Part shown: positions 42,287 through 53,822 of the stretch, piece after piece
Position numbering within the stretch: position 1 is the stretch's first letter
Layout: the number at the start of each line of letters is the position of its first letter
NCBI GenBank assembly: GCA_032718865.1
Contig: JALUTQ010000028.1
Span: 868,001 to 932,000 of the forward strand
Source of the DNA: Tilletia caries
Lineage: Eukaryota; Basidiomycota; Exobasidiomycetes; Tilletiales; Tilletiaceae
Length of the DNA: 64,000 bases
Reading direction: 5' to 3'
Made by a program: the position numbers and the translations under genes
Notes under the pieces: generated by a model
The model's input: the letters and a program-made list of their open reading frames with translations, nothing else
Databases searched by the model: none
Told to the model about the DNA's origin: nothing

Positions 42287-45200
42287 CTCGGTCATAGGCC
42301 GATCGATCGATGAATTGTAGTGGGAGATCATGATCATGGAGGGAATCCAAGCTGATTGGAAAAACCAGGGATATGTTTTCTGGCCCAGCTATGCCCTCTT
42401 AGACAGCTCAACAATTTATCCTGCATAGTCTGTTGGGGGGTATCTGACCCTGCCGGGCCTGCCTCGTCACCTATGGCTAACTCAAACGGAACCCGCTTTG
42501 GGTGCCGGTGATATGGCGCAAGTATTAATTGTCAAAACCCGAAAAGGCTCGACTTGGGGTGCTTCACACAAACCACTGTGACCACGTGTTCTGATGAGCC
42601 ACGCGGCCCACCCAGGCGCCTTGAATCCATCCCACTGACTTTTCTTCCTCGATGACCCTTACATCCTCCCACTTCCCTTGAAAACCCTCTCTTCAAATTT
42701 GGCAGATCTTGTCTTAATGATGTGACCTATGCTCCTGTGCACTTTGAGATCATTCGTACGTCTCTTCAGCTCTCTACTGACCGCTGACCGGAACTAACAT
42801 CCCACCACTCCCTGACTGCACTGTCCTTTCTACCAATCTAATCACCAGTCCGCTGATATAACCCATCTCTTACCAGCTTTTTCTGACAGTGATCTACGGT
42901 AGGAAGATAATGAGCCTCTAACCTTCACTCTTGACCGCCGCATTACTTTCCGCCGAGCGATCAAAAGAAACACAGAGAATGCAGGCTAACCTTCCATTCA
43001 CCTTTGCCTCTGCATCTGACCGTTCTCCTTTATAGTTGACTTTTGTTTTCGGTCTGCAGCTATACATCTTACCCTTTTAGATCGTCTTCCGCTGCTCTCC
43101 CCACTCTCCCATGTTTTTACAGTGCACCACGAGCAATCGATCTTTCCCTTTCCTCTTTTTGCTCTCTGTTCCTTTTTCGATTCAGGTTGGCATCTGGTCA
43201 ATCTTCTCTCCAGGACACTCAAACCTGAATGGAAGTAGCAACGTAGCTATGCGAGCCAGGATCTTGAGCAACGGTCTGGTTCGTTGCTCTGTTGAGGCTG
43301 GCGAGAGCCATGTGTACTCATTTTTGACTTCCAGATAATCCCCCAATCTCAACCTGCTTCTGGACCGCTCAAACACTCAGTTCTGCTTCTTACCAGCTAC
43401 TAACATGCTTTCCTGACTCGTATTGATACACTCTTTTCTTCCAGCGTTTCCAGGTTGAGATCCAACATCTTTGACAGTATCGAGGGTAGGTATTCCAATA
43501 TGGCACCTTTGACAGTCCCATATTTCCCACCCCATCAGTAAAGCACCTCGTTCTCGGTCATATCAGCTTCAAATCTTGATCATATAGCGTCCATAGACTC
43601 GCAGTACAGTACGCTTTGATCTATAGTCATTTTTTAGGTGTTCTGTGGTAGTTAGAATCGTGTCGGAAACGATGCGCGCTTCATGTCAACGTTGGATTTC
43701 GTATGGGCCCTAGACACCTTACTGCTCCAACATCAGTAATGACCAGACTTCACAATCAGAAAGTTGACACTGATGGCTCTATATGTAGCTATGAGCACAA
43801 GGAACGCTTTGGTAGGCCTTGGACCCTTCTCCGATGCGATCTTGTGAGGTGTTGATTGTCAGTGTTTGCTATCAACAATGTAAGTCACGAATCGGTTAAC
43901 ACTGAGAACCTCTGTTTCTTACCCTGTACAGCCAATACTTCTCAGAACGCTCTCAAACTTGGAGGGGAGGGGCCTTGGAAAGATAGCTGCAAGTGGATAC
44001 TATTTTTTTGTATTGAATGAATGGTTGTGTGGTCGTTTGCTGGAACCCTTGATTTCAGACAAGTCCACGATGTGTACATCTAGGCACTTCTTGGTACAGA
44101 AAGTGCACCTCACATTTTATCTTCCAAATCCTCAAAACAAACATTGGTGCGATCGAAAGGTATGTCGATTGCGAGCTCATAGAGCCCTTCAGCTTGAACT
44201 TTGGACCAGTTAATGGAGTGTGGTAAGGAAAATAAGATATGTATTGTAAAGCATGTTACAGAAACAGAATGGCATATGGTATGGAGCGGCAGAGAGTCAC
44301 AGCAAAGCAGACGAGACCTCTAAAGAGCCGTGGTAGACTGTAGAGTCAGGAAACGCTGTTGGAAATGTGTTTGAATGTCGTGAGCGGTAAGAAAGGGAGA
44401 TAGTGTGTACTCACCATGAACCTTGAAAAAAAACGAGGACACTTACCGTTGCATGAACCCAACCAGGCCCTGGAAGGAGACGAGGGAGGGTTGTAATGGT
44501 GTGTCAACACATAGGGGTGCTTGGAAAGAAGTTTCAAAGCTGTACATACCTTTTCGCCGGTATGGGAGCCAAAAAAAGCAGACAGGCGACAGAGGCGAAG
44601 AGCGCTTTTCGAGCCGGGAAGGGTAGCAGACGCGTTCAGGTCGCTCCGAGAGGAGGGAAAAGTGCTGCATTTCAAAGAAGTGTAGGCTAAAGACATGTGG
44701 TAGGAGTAAGAGGTCATCAAAAAGAAGAGAGGATGCGCAATTGAGATGGATGGGATCGAAAGTGTGAGCATCACTGTGCCGTGCAAATTTCGCCCGCCCA
44801 CAGATCGACGAGATATGATTGGAACGACTTCAAAATTAGCACAGTACCTCAGACCATACTCCTGCTATAGAGAAGTACCAGTCAGTATTGACGAAATGGG
44901 CGGGAGAAGAAACAGAGTGGGTCAGAGTCATTGTGGAATGGGAGGTAATGTCAGTGTCGGTGCTCTTTTGCAAGTCAGTTTATAGTCAGAAACATCCCCA
45001 AACAGGTGCAAACAGCATCCAAAGCAACCTCAGCACTACCTTAAAGACTTATGCCCTGTGTACGACTGTACGAGTATTGTGTATAGGATGGTATCGAGGG
45101 AAGAGCAGCGGAGAGGCATGGAAATGGATAGTGGATGTTGTGATTGGCCTTGTCGGCGTGACATGAGGATAGGGTTGTCCCATTTGGGTGGGAGGCCTCA

Positions 45201-45534
45201 ACTCAAGGCTCTTCGGGTTTGGTCTCATATCAGTCTGCCCATATTCTCGGAACCCAAAGTGGGATTGATTTGGGTTAACCGGGGCTGGCCTCGTCACTCG
45301 CCAAGCGCCCAAAGCAGCGCCCAAAGCAGCGCCAACAAGGAAGCAAGACGCCGACAAATCATCCAACTCAGGCCTCAGGCACGGTGCCTAGCGCCTAGCA
45401 CAGCTCCGAATTACACGCAGTCCCCAGCAGCGTGATGTGATTCTCACGGCGTCGACAAAGTGCATCCCGAATTCGGTTGGATTGAGATTAGGAAAGGTGG
45501 AACAAACGGAGAGGGGGGAGAGAAACGGGAAAGT

Positions 45535-45592
<58 letters not shown>

Positions 45593-45703
45593 AAGTCGGG
45601 AGACACAGTGCAATGGGTAGGGGGATAAAAGATGCAGCGATAGTCCTAGACTTCGAGTGAGGGGGCGTGGAAAGCCGAAGATTCCGCTGTACGCAAGGCA
45701 GCT
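42287..45703. other. 3.4 kb without a supported gene
   Basis: The sequence is less GC-rich than its surroundings and has only short frames. Imperfect inverted copies (about 75% over 29 bases around ACCCAAAG and GTTARCC) occur near 42475-42510 and 45250-45280, and a 16-base near-direct repeat (GGGCCTGCCTCGTCAC and GGGCTGGCCTCGTCAC) lies outside them at about 42455 and 45282. This may be an old degraded element. A GA microsatellite lies at the right side. Confidence 0.4.
45539..45590 (+). repeat. (GA)26 microsatellite
   Basis: Twenty-six uninterrupted GA dinucleotides. The arginine/glutamate or serine/leucine frames across it are artefacts of the repeat. Confidence 0.98.
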
Positions 45704-48085
45704 TCAGCTCCATACGTCGAGGAGCATTCGGCTTCGCTCCTTGAGCATCTTGATCTCCTGCCGGCCGGCCGCCTCGCTGCCCTTTGCTTCGCCTAGAATC
45801 TTGACCAGCACATTCTCGACATCGTGTGACATCCCTGCGAGCAGATAACGAGGGGAACGAGCGCGTCAGCACATGCACAAGAGGAAGGGCAGCAAACCAG
45901 AAGCAAGACGGAAAACTCACCCTTCGCCTCGCCACAGATGAAGATGTACGCGCGTCTCTCGAGAATGTCCTTGACCAACTCGGCCCGCCGCTCGTAAATA
46001 AGATCCTGCACGTACAGCTTGCCCCCGTCCGCCTTGAACTTCTCCCGTGACAGCGAGACCGACATCTTCAGCTTGCCACCCAGCTTCGCCTCGTACTCCG
46101 GCCACTCGTCCCGGTACAAGAAGTCCTCCGCGCTGTGTCGGCATCCGTAAAACAGGTGGATATCGCCCCACTCCGCCAACGCGTTCTCCCCATTCTTCTC
46201 ACGCGCCTTCTCTGCAGCCGCGACGCGTTCCTGCACAAAGGATCGGAAGGGAGCCACGCCCGTGCCCGGTCCGATCATGATCACAGGAATCTTCGGACTG
46301 GTCGGGAGGCGGAAGTTACTCCTTCGTACATGCACAGGAACACGAATGGCAGACTCGCGGGTATAGGCACCTCGAGGACCAGCCAGCTCGTACATCGGTG
46401 TCCCAAATCGAGGATCCAAAGGTCCCGTGGCCGACTCCTTGTTCAAGATCATCTTCACTGTGCTGAGGTAGTTTGTCGCCAAGCCATGCAAGTACGCATC
46501 AGAACGCGTCGGGTTCTTCGCCTTGTACCGGAGCACCACAGCAGTAACGTGGATCGTCTTGGGATGCAGCTTGGGACTGGACGAGATCGAGTAGAAGCGA
46601 GGACCGGAGCGGGGCACGGCAGAGATGATCCGATCAAAGGGAATGTCCCACTTGGTCACGTTCGAGATATCGTCCAGGTTGTCCCCTGCAGCCAGCTGGA
46701 GCGCCTCGGCGAGGCGCAGAGACCGGTCGCCGACTTGACGTTGGTAGTAGGCCTTGTCAGATCCAATCTTTTCCAGTTCGACGCGCGCAGCGTCTGTGGG
46801 AGCGAATTTAGCCAATTGGGCGATCACTTGACGACCGACGGGCCCGCAAATGTCGAGGTAGTGGCGGAAAACGGCTTCGTACGTGGTCGGGATGGGGAAG
46901 GGTACCTTTGCGAGCGTAGGGTCCAGGGATTCGACGTCAATCACAGCAGAGGGCTTCTCGCTTAGGCCCAAAACGGCAAGCGTGCGTTCTACGGCAGGCT
47001 CAGGGTTGGTCGGCCAGACAGCAAGATGGTCACCGTGGTTGTAGCTAATGCCGGATCCTTCAATGTCGAATTCCATGTGAACACAGGAGCGATCTGCTTT
47101 GCCTTCGGCAAAGAGCTCGCGCGCGACCTTGACGGGGGCCGGGTACGGGTTCTTCGCGTCGTGGATACCCTTGGTGCCGTGAAGCATGCGTGCGGAGAGC
47201 TCGCCCTTGAAGACCTTGTTCTCCTCGTACGTGTCGATTTCGGTTACCTTGAAGTCAGCGACGTCGCCTCCGCCACCTTCCTCAAAGTTGAGCTCGGTAG
47301 CCAGCTTCTCAAACATGCCGTCCTTCCAGGACAGATAGTCCTCTTCCATGCTCTTGTCGTCGTCACCTTCGCCCCGCTCGCCGATGCGCTTGGCACCGAG
47401 GGCCGAGAGCCTGGTGTCGAGCTTGCGTGCGATTTCCTGATAATGCTCGTAGGTGCGGTTTCCGAGACCAAAGACGACATAGTTGAGGGTGTCGAGACTT
47501 TCACCGTTGCTGAAGGTGACCGACTCATCGTTGAGGAATTCCATCAGCCCGACCGCGTTGTCGGTGGGCTCACCCTCACCGTAAGTGGCCATGACAAAGA
47601 TGGCGAGGCAGTTCTCCGGGATCTGGTCGAGTTTGTCGAATTCGCATTCTTCGGGATCGAGCACCAGCGAGGAGGTTCCAAAACGCACCTTTGCCTCCTT
47701 GGCAATCTTGATGGCGTATTCCTCGGCAGTTCCTGTTTGAGAGCCGTAGAAGATGACAATCCGTTTTTTCTGCACGTTGAATGCACGGATGACACAGAAG
47801 GAGTCAGCATGTATCCCTGTCACTCTTAAGCTAGCGCGCACGCGCGCGCGCAACTGCCGCCTTCGCCTACCCCCTTTTCCTCTCCCTGGGACTCACGTTT
47901 TCAGTTAGCTGCGCGACGTAGTCGTTCGCATTGGATCCTGCCGCCGCCGCGCCATTTGCAACCTCGCTGACCGCTGCCGAGGCGGCAGACTTGGCCTTGG
48001 GGGAGAAGATAGTGTCCTTGAAGAGGTAGAGGACAGCCAGAAGGCCGCCGAGGACGAGGACGAAAAGATCTGTCTGGGAGGCCAT
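45704..48085 (-). CDS. NCP1: NADPH-cytochrome P450 reductase
   Basis: Three exons (48085-47897, 47769-45921, 45834-45704) give 722 residues. A membrane anchor (LFVLVLGGLLAVLYLF, residues 7-22) is followed by the FMN domain (GSQTGTAEEYA at about 72-82, ATYGEGEPTDN, FGLGNRTYEHY), the FAD-binding region (RFYSISSSP) and the NADPH domain (GPGTGVAPFRSF, YGCRHSAEDFLY, CGEAKGM), ending in the family's DVWS. It sits on the ER and passes electrons from NADPH through FAD and FMN to P450s such as Erg11 and to squalene epoxidase. Intron 1 contains an alternating CG run (about 47834-47850). The last intron splits KG|M; reading through it gives a false tail. Confidence 0.98.
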
Positions 48086-48882
48086 GATTTCGTTGCCTCT
48101 GTGAGTCTGGAGATGACCGGGGCGGGTTGAGCTTGCTCCAAAGCGGGGGCGAGTGATGTGGGTCGCTCGCTAGGTGTGGTGCAGAGAACGAGTGCAAATG
48201 CTGCCTTTCTGCTGCGAGAGCGCTCTGTGTGTCGTCTATATCTAAGTGGGTGCCCTTGCTGATGGCGGGCAGATGTATGGTGATGGTGTTCGGGCACATC
48301 CATTCTCCGCTTTCTTCCACGTCTAGCTCGGTCCCTTGCCCCCTTACTTTGCCAACACGCATACGATTCACTCTATACTTTCAAGTTGCAGGCGCTGCGT
48401 GCGCTGGAGCCCCGGACTGCGGGTGCGGGCAGTGTCAATCATGCTCAGGTGGGCAACGAACAGCGCAGCGGCGCTGACATGACAGACAACACGCCCTGAA
48501 AACCATTAGATATCAGCCCGAGGGGACTGGGCTCGTTCGCAAGTTCTGCTGATCAAGAACGACCCTCCGCTGCGAACGGGCCGCCGCTGATTCAGATCTC
48601 ACTCAGATCTCAGGTCTCGGATGACATTTCTCCGTTCCGAACATCAGTCGGAGAACAGGCGGGAGAGGCACCCGAGTCGCTGTCAGCTGGCTGGAGCCTG
48701 TCAAAACTCTGGCAGCCTGAGGCGGCGCTGAAGGAAGGCGGGAAGGCGCTGGGTGGGCCGGGCCGGTGGGGAGAGTCTGCCGGGGTCCCGGCTCGCAAAC
48801 TCTCCGTATCCAAGTTTTGAGGTAGCCGAGGAAGCTTCCGCCACGTGGAATTGCCACGGAGAGTCAGGACTCCCGAGCGGGG
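48086..48882. other. Intergenic between NCP1 start and GCFC gene end
   Basis: About 800 bases. The part next to NCP1 is its promoter. No coding frame is supported; a small plus-strand frame (48229-48477) shows no domain. The far side may include the true 3' end of the GCFC gene. Confidence 0.5.
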
Positions 48883-51512
48883 TCATCTTGCCATCGCAGC
48901 AAAGCTCGACAGCCTCGACAAGAGCTCGGGCGTGAGAAGCCCGTTTGGAGACATGCTCAAGAACTGTGGGTGGGGAGGTCGAAGTTATCCGGGGAAACGC
49001 ATGCTCAGCCTCCTCTTTCGATGCAGCAAAGTACAAAGATCCTCACCAAGGGACTCACCTCTCTAGCAATCTCGACCGAGCCAAAGTCCCTGGCCGCAAC
49101 AAGCAGCGGCCAAACACCTCGACCGACAAAGTCGTCCACCAGCAGCACGAAGGATCCACGATCCGTCTCGCTGACGACGAAAGGATGCCAGGCGACGAGA
49201 TTCCGGAAGAGCGTCACCAACCGACGCAGGAAGTTCAGACGGGCGATGGGAATGCCTGGGTGGATGGCAGCTGGCGGTAACACAGGCCTGAGCTCGACCG
49301 TAGCCCTGAGAAAGGCCGTAATGTGCATCCGGAAGACGGCCAGGTATGCGGTGAGCAGAGACTATACGAGGGAAGAAGACGTCTTCAGAAAAGCTGTAAT
49401 GCAATACTCAGGCCTGGACCAAAGAGACTCACCTGGAAACGCCAGCCCTTGGGGTCAACAGCAACCTTGATCTGTCCTATCAGATGAATGATCGACGACC
49501 CGTCCTTCGCGCTCCACGGATCAAAGCCTCCTCCTTCCGCCAACGCCACCAGTCTGGGCACAACCACATTCCCAACCAGCGCCTCCATCGCCTCATCGTC
49601 TCCCCCCACTTTACTCCCCGCAGTGAACTCAGACAGTCGCTGGTACCATGCGAACCGGCCCAGGTCCAACCACCCACCCTCTCCATCAGCGCCACCGCTG
49701 CCACCACTAGCGACCGCGCTCATGTTCGTGCCCGCGCCCGTGCTGAATTTCCTCGCCGGTCTGAGCAAGTCCACATCAGCCATCTCTCGCCGGCACCAAA
49801 ACTCCCACGCACCCGCCAACGCAAGACCGCCCCACGTGCCCTGATACTCCTCCGGGAACCGGCTCCGCCATGTACCAAAGCGACTGACGAGCGAAGCCGG
49901 ATGAAACCTCCTCCGTTCTTCGGCAGCGGCGGACGATCCGTTCGTCATGACTGTGTCACCGCGCTCGTCTTCCGGTCTTGAGGCTGGTGAGATCGTGGCA
50001 GCTGGATCGAGGAACTCGGACGCAAGCACGTCGGCAGTGACGTTCGCCAGCTGTACATACACCTCGCCTCGTGCATTCTGTAATGCGATCCGGTCGAGTG
50101 GGCTGAGTTCATCCTCTTGGCCGGCAAGCCGTTGCGCAGCCTGTGCTCTCCTACTCTCTCGGATCGAACTGAGCGCAGGCCCGTCTTCGGTGGGTGAGGA
50201 ATCAATTGTTTCGTCTTGGAAGCTGGATGTTGCTTCTCCCTCGCGTTCTTGAGGAGCTTCATGCCGAGCGGGTAGAAGACTGATAGCCGGCACTCCATAA
50301 AACAGAGCGAGCTCATCCTCCGCATCCTTGGCACGTGCTCTCTGAATTATGCGTGCTCGCTGTGCACTCAGCGCGACATTGTCTCGCTCCACAGCCTCCA
50401 GCAGTGGCATCTGGTCGCATTCAGCAGAATCAATCAGTCACAATCTTGATCAAAGCGGATATCGGGACAAGGCATAAGCCACTCACCTTTACATCCAAGA
50501 AGCGGGCAATTGTGCCAATGAACTCTTCGAGCTCTCGAAACCACGCTTCCTTATTCCCCGCGCCTTCGACATTCTTCTTGTTCTCCTTCTCCTCATTGAC
50601 AAGAACGTCCAAGTTCTGCTTGACATCGACAATGACCGTATCGTACGCAGCTATCGCCGATTCCGCCTTTTCCAGCAAGGCACCTATCCGGGAGGAGGAG
50701 GCGTTGAGGGAAGGTATCACGCCTTCTTGCTTCATCGCGATCCTCTTCTCCATCTGCGGACTCGCGCGCACCTGCGGCTCGTCAAGACGCGTAGGTTGTG
50801 AGAAAGCGTGATGCTTTCCCGCGCCGGAGTCCAGGAAGTCCAAGTTCTCGATGGGACCTGGGTCGGGGAGCACCTCTTGATCCTCGTACACCGGGATGAT
50901 GACATCTTCGTCGAAGTTCATGGGGACTGTGTCGTCCAGAGCTAATGTTTCCAGTAATGTAGGTCCGGCTGGCGCTCTTCGAGTCCGTATTGGGATGAAA
51001 TCTTCGTCTGGCTCTGCCTGAGCGTCTCCACGCAACTCAGCCGCAGTACCGAGTCTCGACGCCTCCAAAGGGAGCGCGGACCGCCCAGAGCTTTCGAGGA
51101 CGGAAGGCGATGGTGCGTTAGATGTCGCATCCATGAGATCAACCGCCCTGCTCCCGGAAGGAGTAGGGACCGCGGGTCTCTGCGTCGCTGTCATCACGCT
51201 TTGAGTCCCCTTTAGACGATTCCGCTTTGCGGCCGAATTGAATCCATTGGATCGAAGGACGACCGACGGTCCGGCGTCGTCATCTTCGTCAGCTTCGTCC
51301 GCCCTGTGATAACCGCCATCCGCGCCGAATCCGCTCTTCCCCGGGCGTCCACTTTCGCTTCCCACCGCTGCAGCCGCCGCCGTATCGGAGGAAGGACCAG
51401 CTGCGGCGACTGTTGATCCTGATGTTGCTGTGCTTCGAGCTCCACGAAGTTTGGAGCGCTTCACAAAGGAGGGCGCTGGCGGAGACGGCGGACGGCCATC
51501 ATCATAATCCAT
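48883..51512 (-). CDS. GCFC-domain protein (PAXBP1/GCFC2/Ntr2-like)
   Basis: Exons 51512-50487, 50410-49433 and 49361-49059 join in phase; a fourth exon begins near 49000. The first ~250 residues are disordered, with the basic SFVKRSKLRGARS start and the FIPIRTRR and PVYEDQEVLP motifs of the family. A coiled-coil segment follows (about 255-400). The C-terminal half is the GCFC domain: SRFPEEYQGTWGGLALAGAWEF, WLDLGRFAWYQRLSEF, NVVVPRLVALAEGGGFDPWS and FLRRLVTLFRNLVAWHPFV. GCFC proteins act with Prp43 in spliceosome disassembly (yeast Ntr2, human GCFC2) or as adaptors. The C-terminus is uncertain: the AG before 48960 gives a short tail ending at 48883, while an AG eight bases further gives a longer basic/alanine-rich tail to about 48701. 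Confidence 0.85.
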
Positions 51513-51807
51513 GGCTCAGAGATCGGAGCGCACCTTCGACCTTGTATGTATGTACAACCAGTGTTGCTGTTGCTGTTGCTGGTCGTCGATGAGCTCGGAT
51601 CCCGAATTTACAGCATCGGGATGGGGGAGAGCTTCGCGTGATCATCAATCCATTGGCTGTGATCATGGAATGTCGCGTCGCGTCGCGTGCCGTGCCCTCT
51701 TGGAAGACGCGTGCGTGTCTCGAGAACGGTATTGATCTTTTTTGCTCACCCAACTGCGCAGCCATCACACATACAGCGTCAAAGACACAGGCAACTGGCA
51801 AGACATA
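51513..51807. promoter_or_regulatory. Shared divergent promoter of the GCFC gene and NSE2
   Basis: The two start codons are 295 bases apart on opposite strands. A TTGCTG repeat (51562-51580) lies in the middle. No TATA box is clear. Confidence 0.55.
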
Positions 51808-53488
51808 ATGGCAAGAGCATCAGCACGGCCGCGACAGGCCCCGAGCCGCCGCATCGAAGAAGAGGAAGACGACGACGAGATCGAACAGACGCAGCCAACC
51901 CAGAAACGCTCCCGACTCTCCATCCCCAACAGCCAGGCAGCAGGAGCCGCCTCAGGCAACAGCTCCTCATCCCAGCGCAAGGGCAAAGGAAGAGCATCAG
52001 CAGCAAGCCAACGGTCTGCCGTTATCAGCGACGATGACGATGACGACGACGACGATGATAATGACGATGGGCCTCCCCCTCCCGCTCGAGTGCCCACGGA
52101 GGATGAGATCAAGCAAAAGACAAGGGCGACGCCGCTCAACCCTCGACTGGTCAAACCTAAGCTGAACATGCACGTCAACGAGTACGAAAGCGCCCTGGGC
52201 AAGATGTCCAACGTGCTCGAGTACCTAGGCGAGGCTGCTCTGGCTGTAGAGGAGCTCTTCGAAGAAGGAGAGGTACGTTCCCCTCCGCCCCCCTCGTGAA
52301 GTTTACAAGGGTGCCCACTGATATTGATGGTTTTCTGACGTTCGCAGACCGATCTGATAAGCCAACTCGATTCGAGCGTCAGAGAGGTTATAGATTCGCA
52401 GTACGAGATGGAAATACGACAGAAGATCTTGCGAAGCATGGTCAGCAGTCTTGAGCAGAATCGGGAAATTGTACGTGTCTGGCCCCACCCCTTCCCTTTG
52501 GCCCCCGAAACCGACTTTCCTCGACTCAAAGCGAACAGCAGGAAATCCTACAGCTTGTTTCTGGCATGCTTACCTTCTTGCTTAACCCTCCGCAGGTAAG
52601 CCCCGTGCAGGTCTACAAGGAGACGGTCGAGAAGGCCATGGAGAGATATAAGGCCAAGACCTCTCGGCAGAAGTACGTCAAGTCAGACGCCTACCAGAAA
52701 TTCCGGTCCATCATCTGGGTACGTCACTTCGGACATCCACATCCTAAGCGTTGCGAGAGGTAAACCTTGCTTTCCTGACTAGAGGATCTGTGCTTCCCGC
52801 ATTTACACAGGAGGTACACAATGGAGGTTCAGCCATGCCGTCGTTGACTGAGCACATTCCTGCTGGTGAGTTTCGGACGATCATTTGCCTGGCGAAATGG
52901 AATGCACTGGATTCTCATGCGTAATCCCCTCGGGCCAAACTTTCACTATCGGTAGAACAAGGCGATGCGGCGAACGACGACGTAGAAGACTTTGAGCAGG
53001 GTGGCGTGGCGCAAAACTTCAAGTGTCCATTGACGACAGCCTTCCTGGTCGACCCCATGAGCAGGTACGTCCTCCCTTTTCTCTCTAACACCCTCGAAAG
53101 ACCGTGGCCACCAACCACTAACCACTTCCACTTCACTTGCAGCACCCTCTGCCCACACTCCTACAGCAAAGAAGCAATCGAAGCCTACATCGCCTCCAAG
53201 TACCGCGAGGGACGACCAGCAATGTGCCCGCAATCCGGCTGCAACGCAACCCTCACCCTGTCCGCCCTCAAGGCCGACACCGGTCTGGCGAAGCGGGTGG
53301 CGATCCATCTGCGTAGGGTGCAGTCGCAGCCGCAGCATGCCCATCATCATGCGGGTGGGAGTGGGCCGGGGGCTGGGGCTGCGGGGGTGGGCAAGGGGAA
53401 GAAGGCGGCGGGTGGGGAGGGGGTGGAGGATGCTATTGAGGAGGTAGAGGATGGGAGTGATGAGGAGGAGGAGATTGAGTTGGATTGA
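51808..53488 (+). CDS. NSE2: SUMO E3 ligase Nse2/Mms21 of the Smc5/6 complex
   Basis: Six exons (51808-52272, 52348-52470, 52596-52718, 52811-52865, 52956-53064, 53143-53488) give 406 residues. The C-terminal SP-RING reads CPLTTAFLVDPMS (279-291), STLCPHSYSKEAIEAYI and CPQSGCNATLTLSAL, with the Cys/His ligands in place. The preceding helices (VYKETVEKAMERYKAKTSRQKYVKSDAYQKFRSIIW) match the arm that docks on Smc5. The N-terminal ~100 residues are a disordered extension with a run of ten aspartates, and the C-terminus has a histidine/glycine stretch and acidic end. The protein is longer than yeast Mms21 (267). Nse2 sumoylates repair and cohesion factors in the nucleus. Confidence 0.95.
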
Positions 53489-53822
53489 GGAGAGGTTCTC
53501 TGGACCCTTCTCCTGCTTCTGGCGCCCCTCTCTCTTCTGCTTTGCTACTTTGGTTGACCATCGATCATGAGTCAGTGAGTATGTAGGTGGCCCTGTGTAC
53601 TTGGCTTGCCCTCGTATGCGAGTCAGCACACGTCCTTGTATCGGTATCTCAGATCGGAGAGCATCTACAAAGTCAATTCTCGCGCAGTTTCGTGCTCGTC
53701 ATTCCGCCCTGAATCAGTTTGTGGTTACAGGCAGGAGTCGGTCATTTGGCCTTTGGGGGGGATAAGTCCATCTCGTCACAGTGGAAGAGCCCATGCGAGG
53801 CTCAGAGCTGGGGAATCGTTTC
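53489..53822. other. Convergent 3' region of NSE2 and the BZW gene
   Basis: The 334 bases between the two stop codons have no frame or repeat of note and are 3' untranslated sequence of both genes. Confidence 0.6.

Noticed and set aside
42431..42475. Start of an LTR (TGTTGGGG...)
   Set aside because: No matching second copy, primer-binding site or reverse transcriptase was found in the following 3 kb.
44346..44801. 151-codon minus-strand frame in the 42-45 kb desert
   Set aside because: No domain, composition typical of random AT-richer sequence, and no splice or promoter context.
45437..45660. Arg/Glu or Ser/Leu repeat protein
   Set aside because: Produced only by the (GA)26 microsatellite.
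46135..47829. Long plus-strand frames of 276 and 267 codons opposite the P450 reductase gene
   Set aside because: They mirror a GC-rich, well-conserved coding strand; the minus strand has complete reductase motifs and these frames show no domain.
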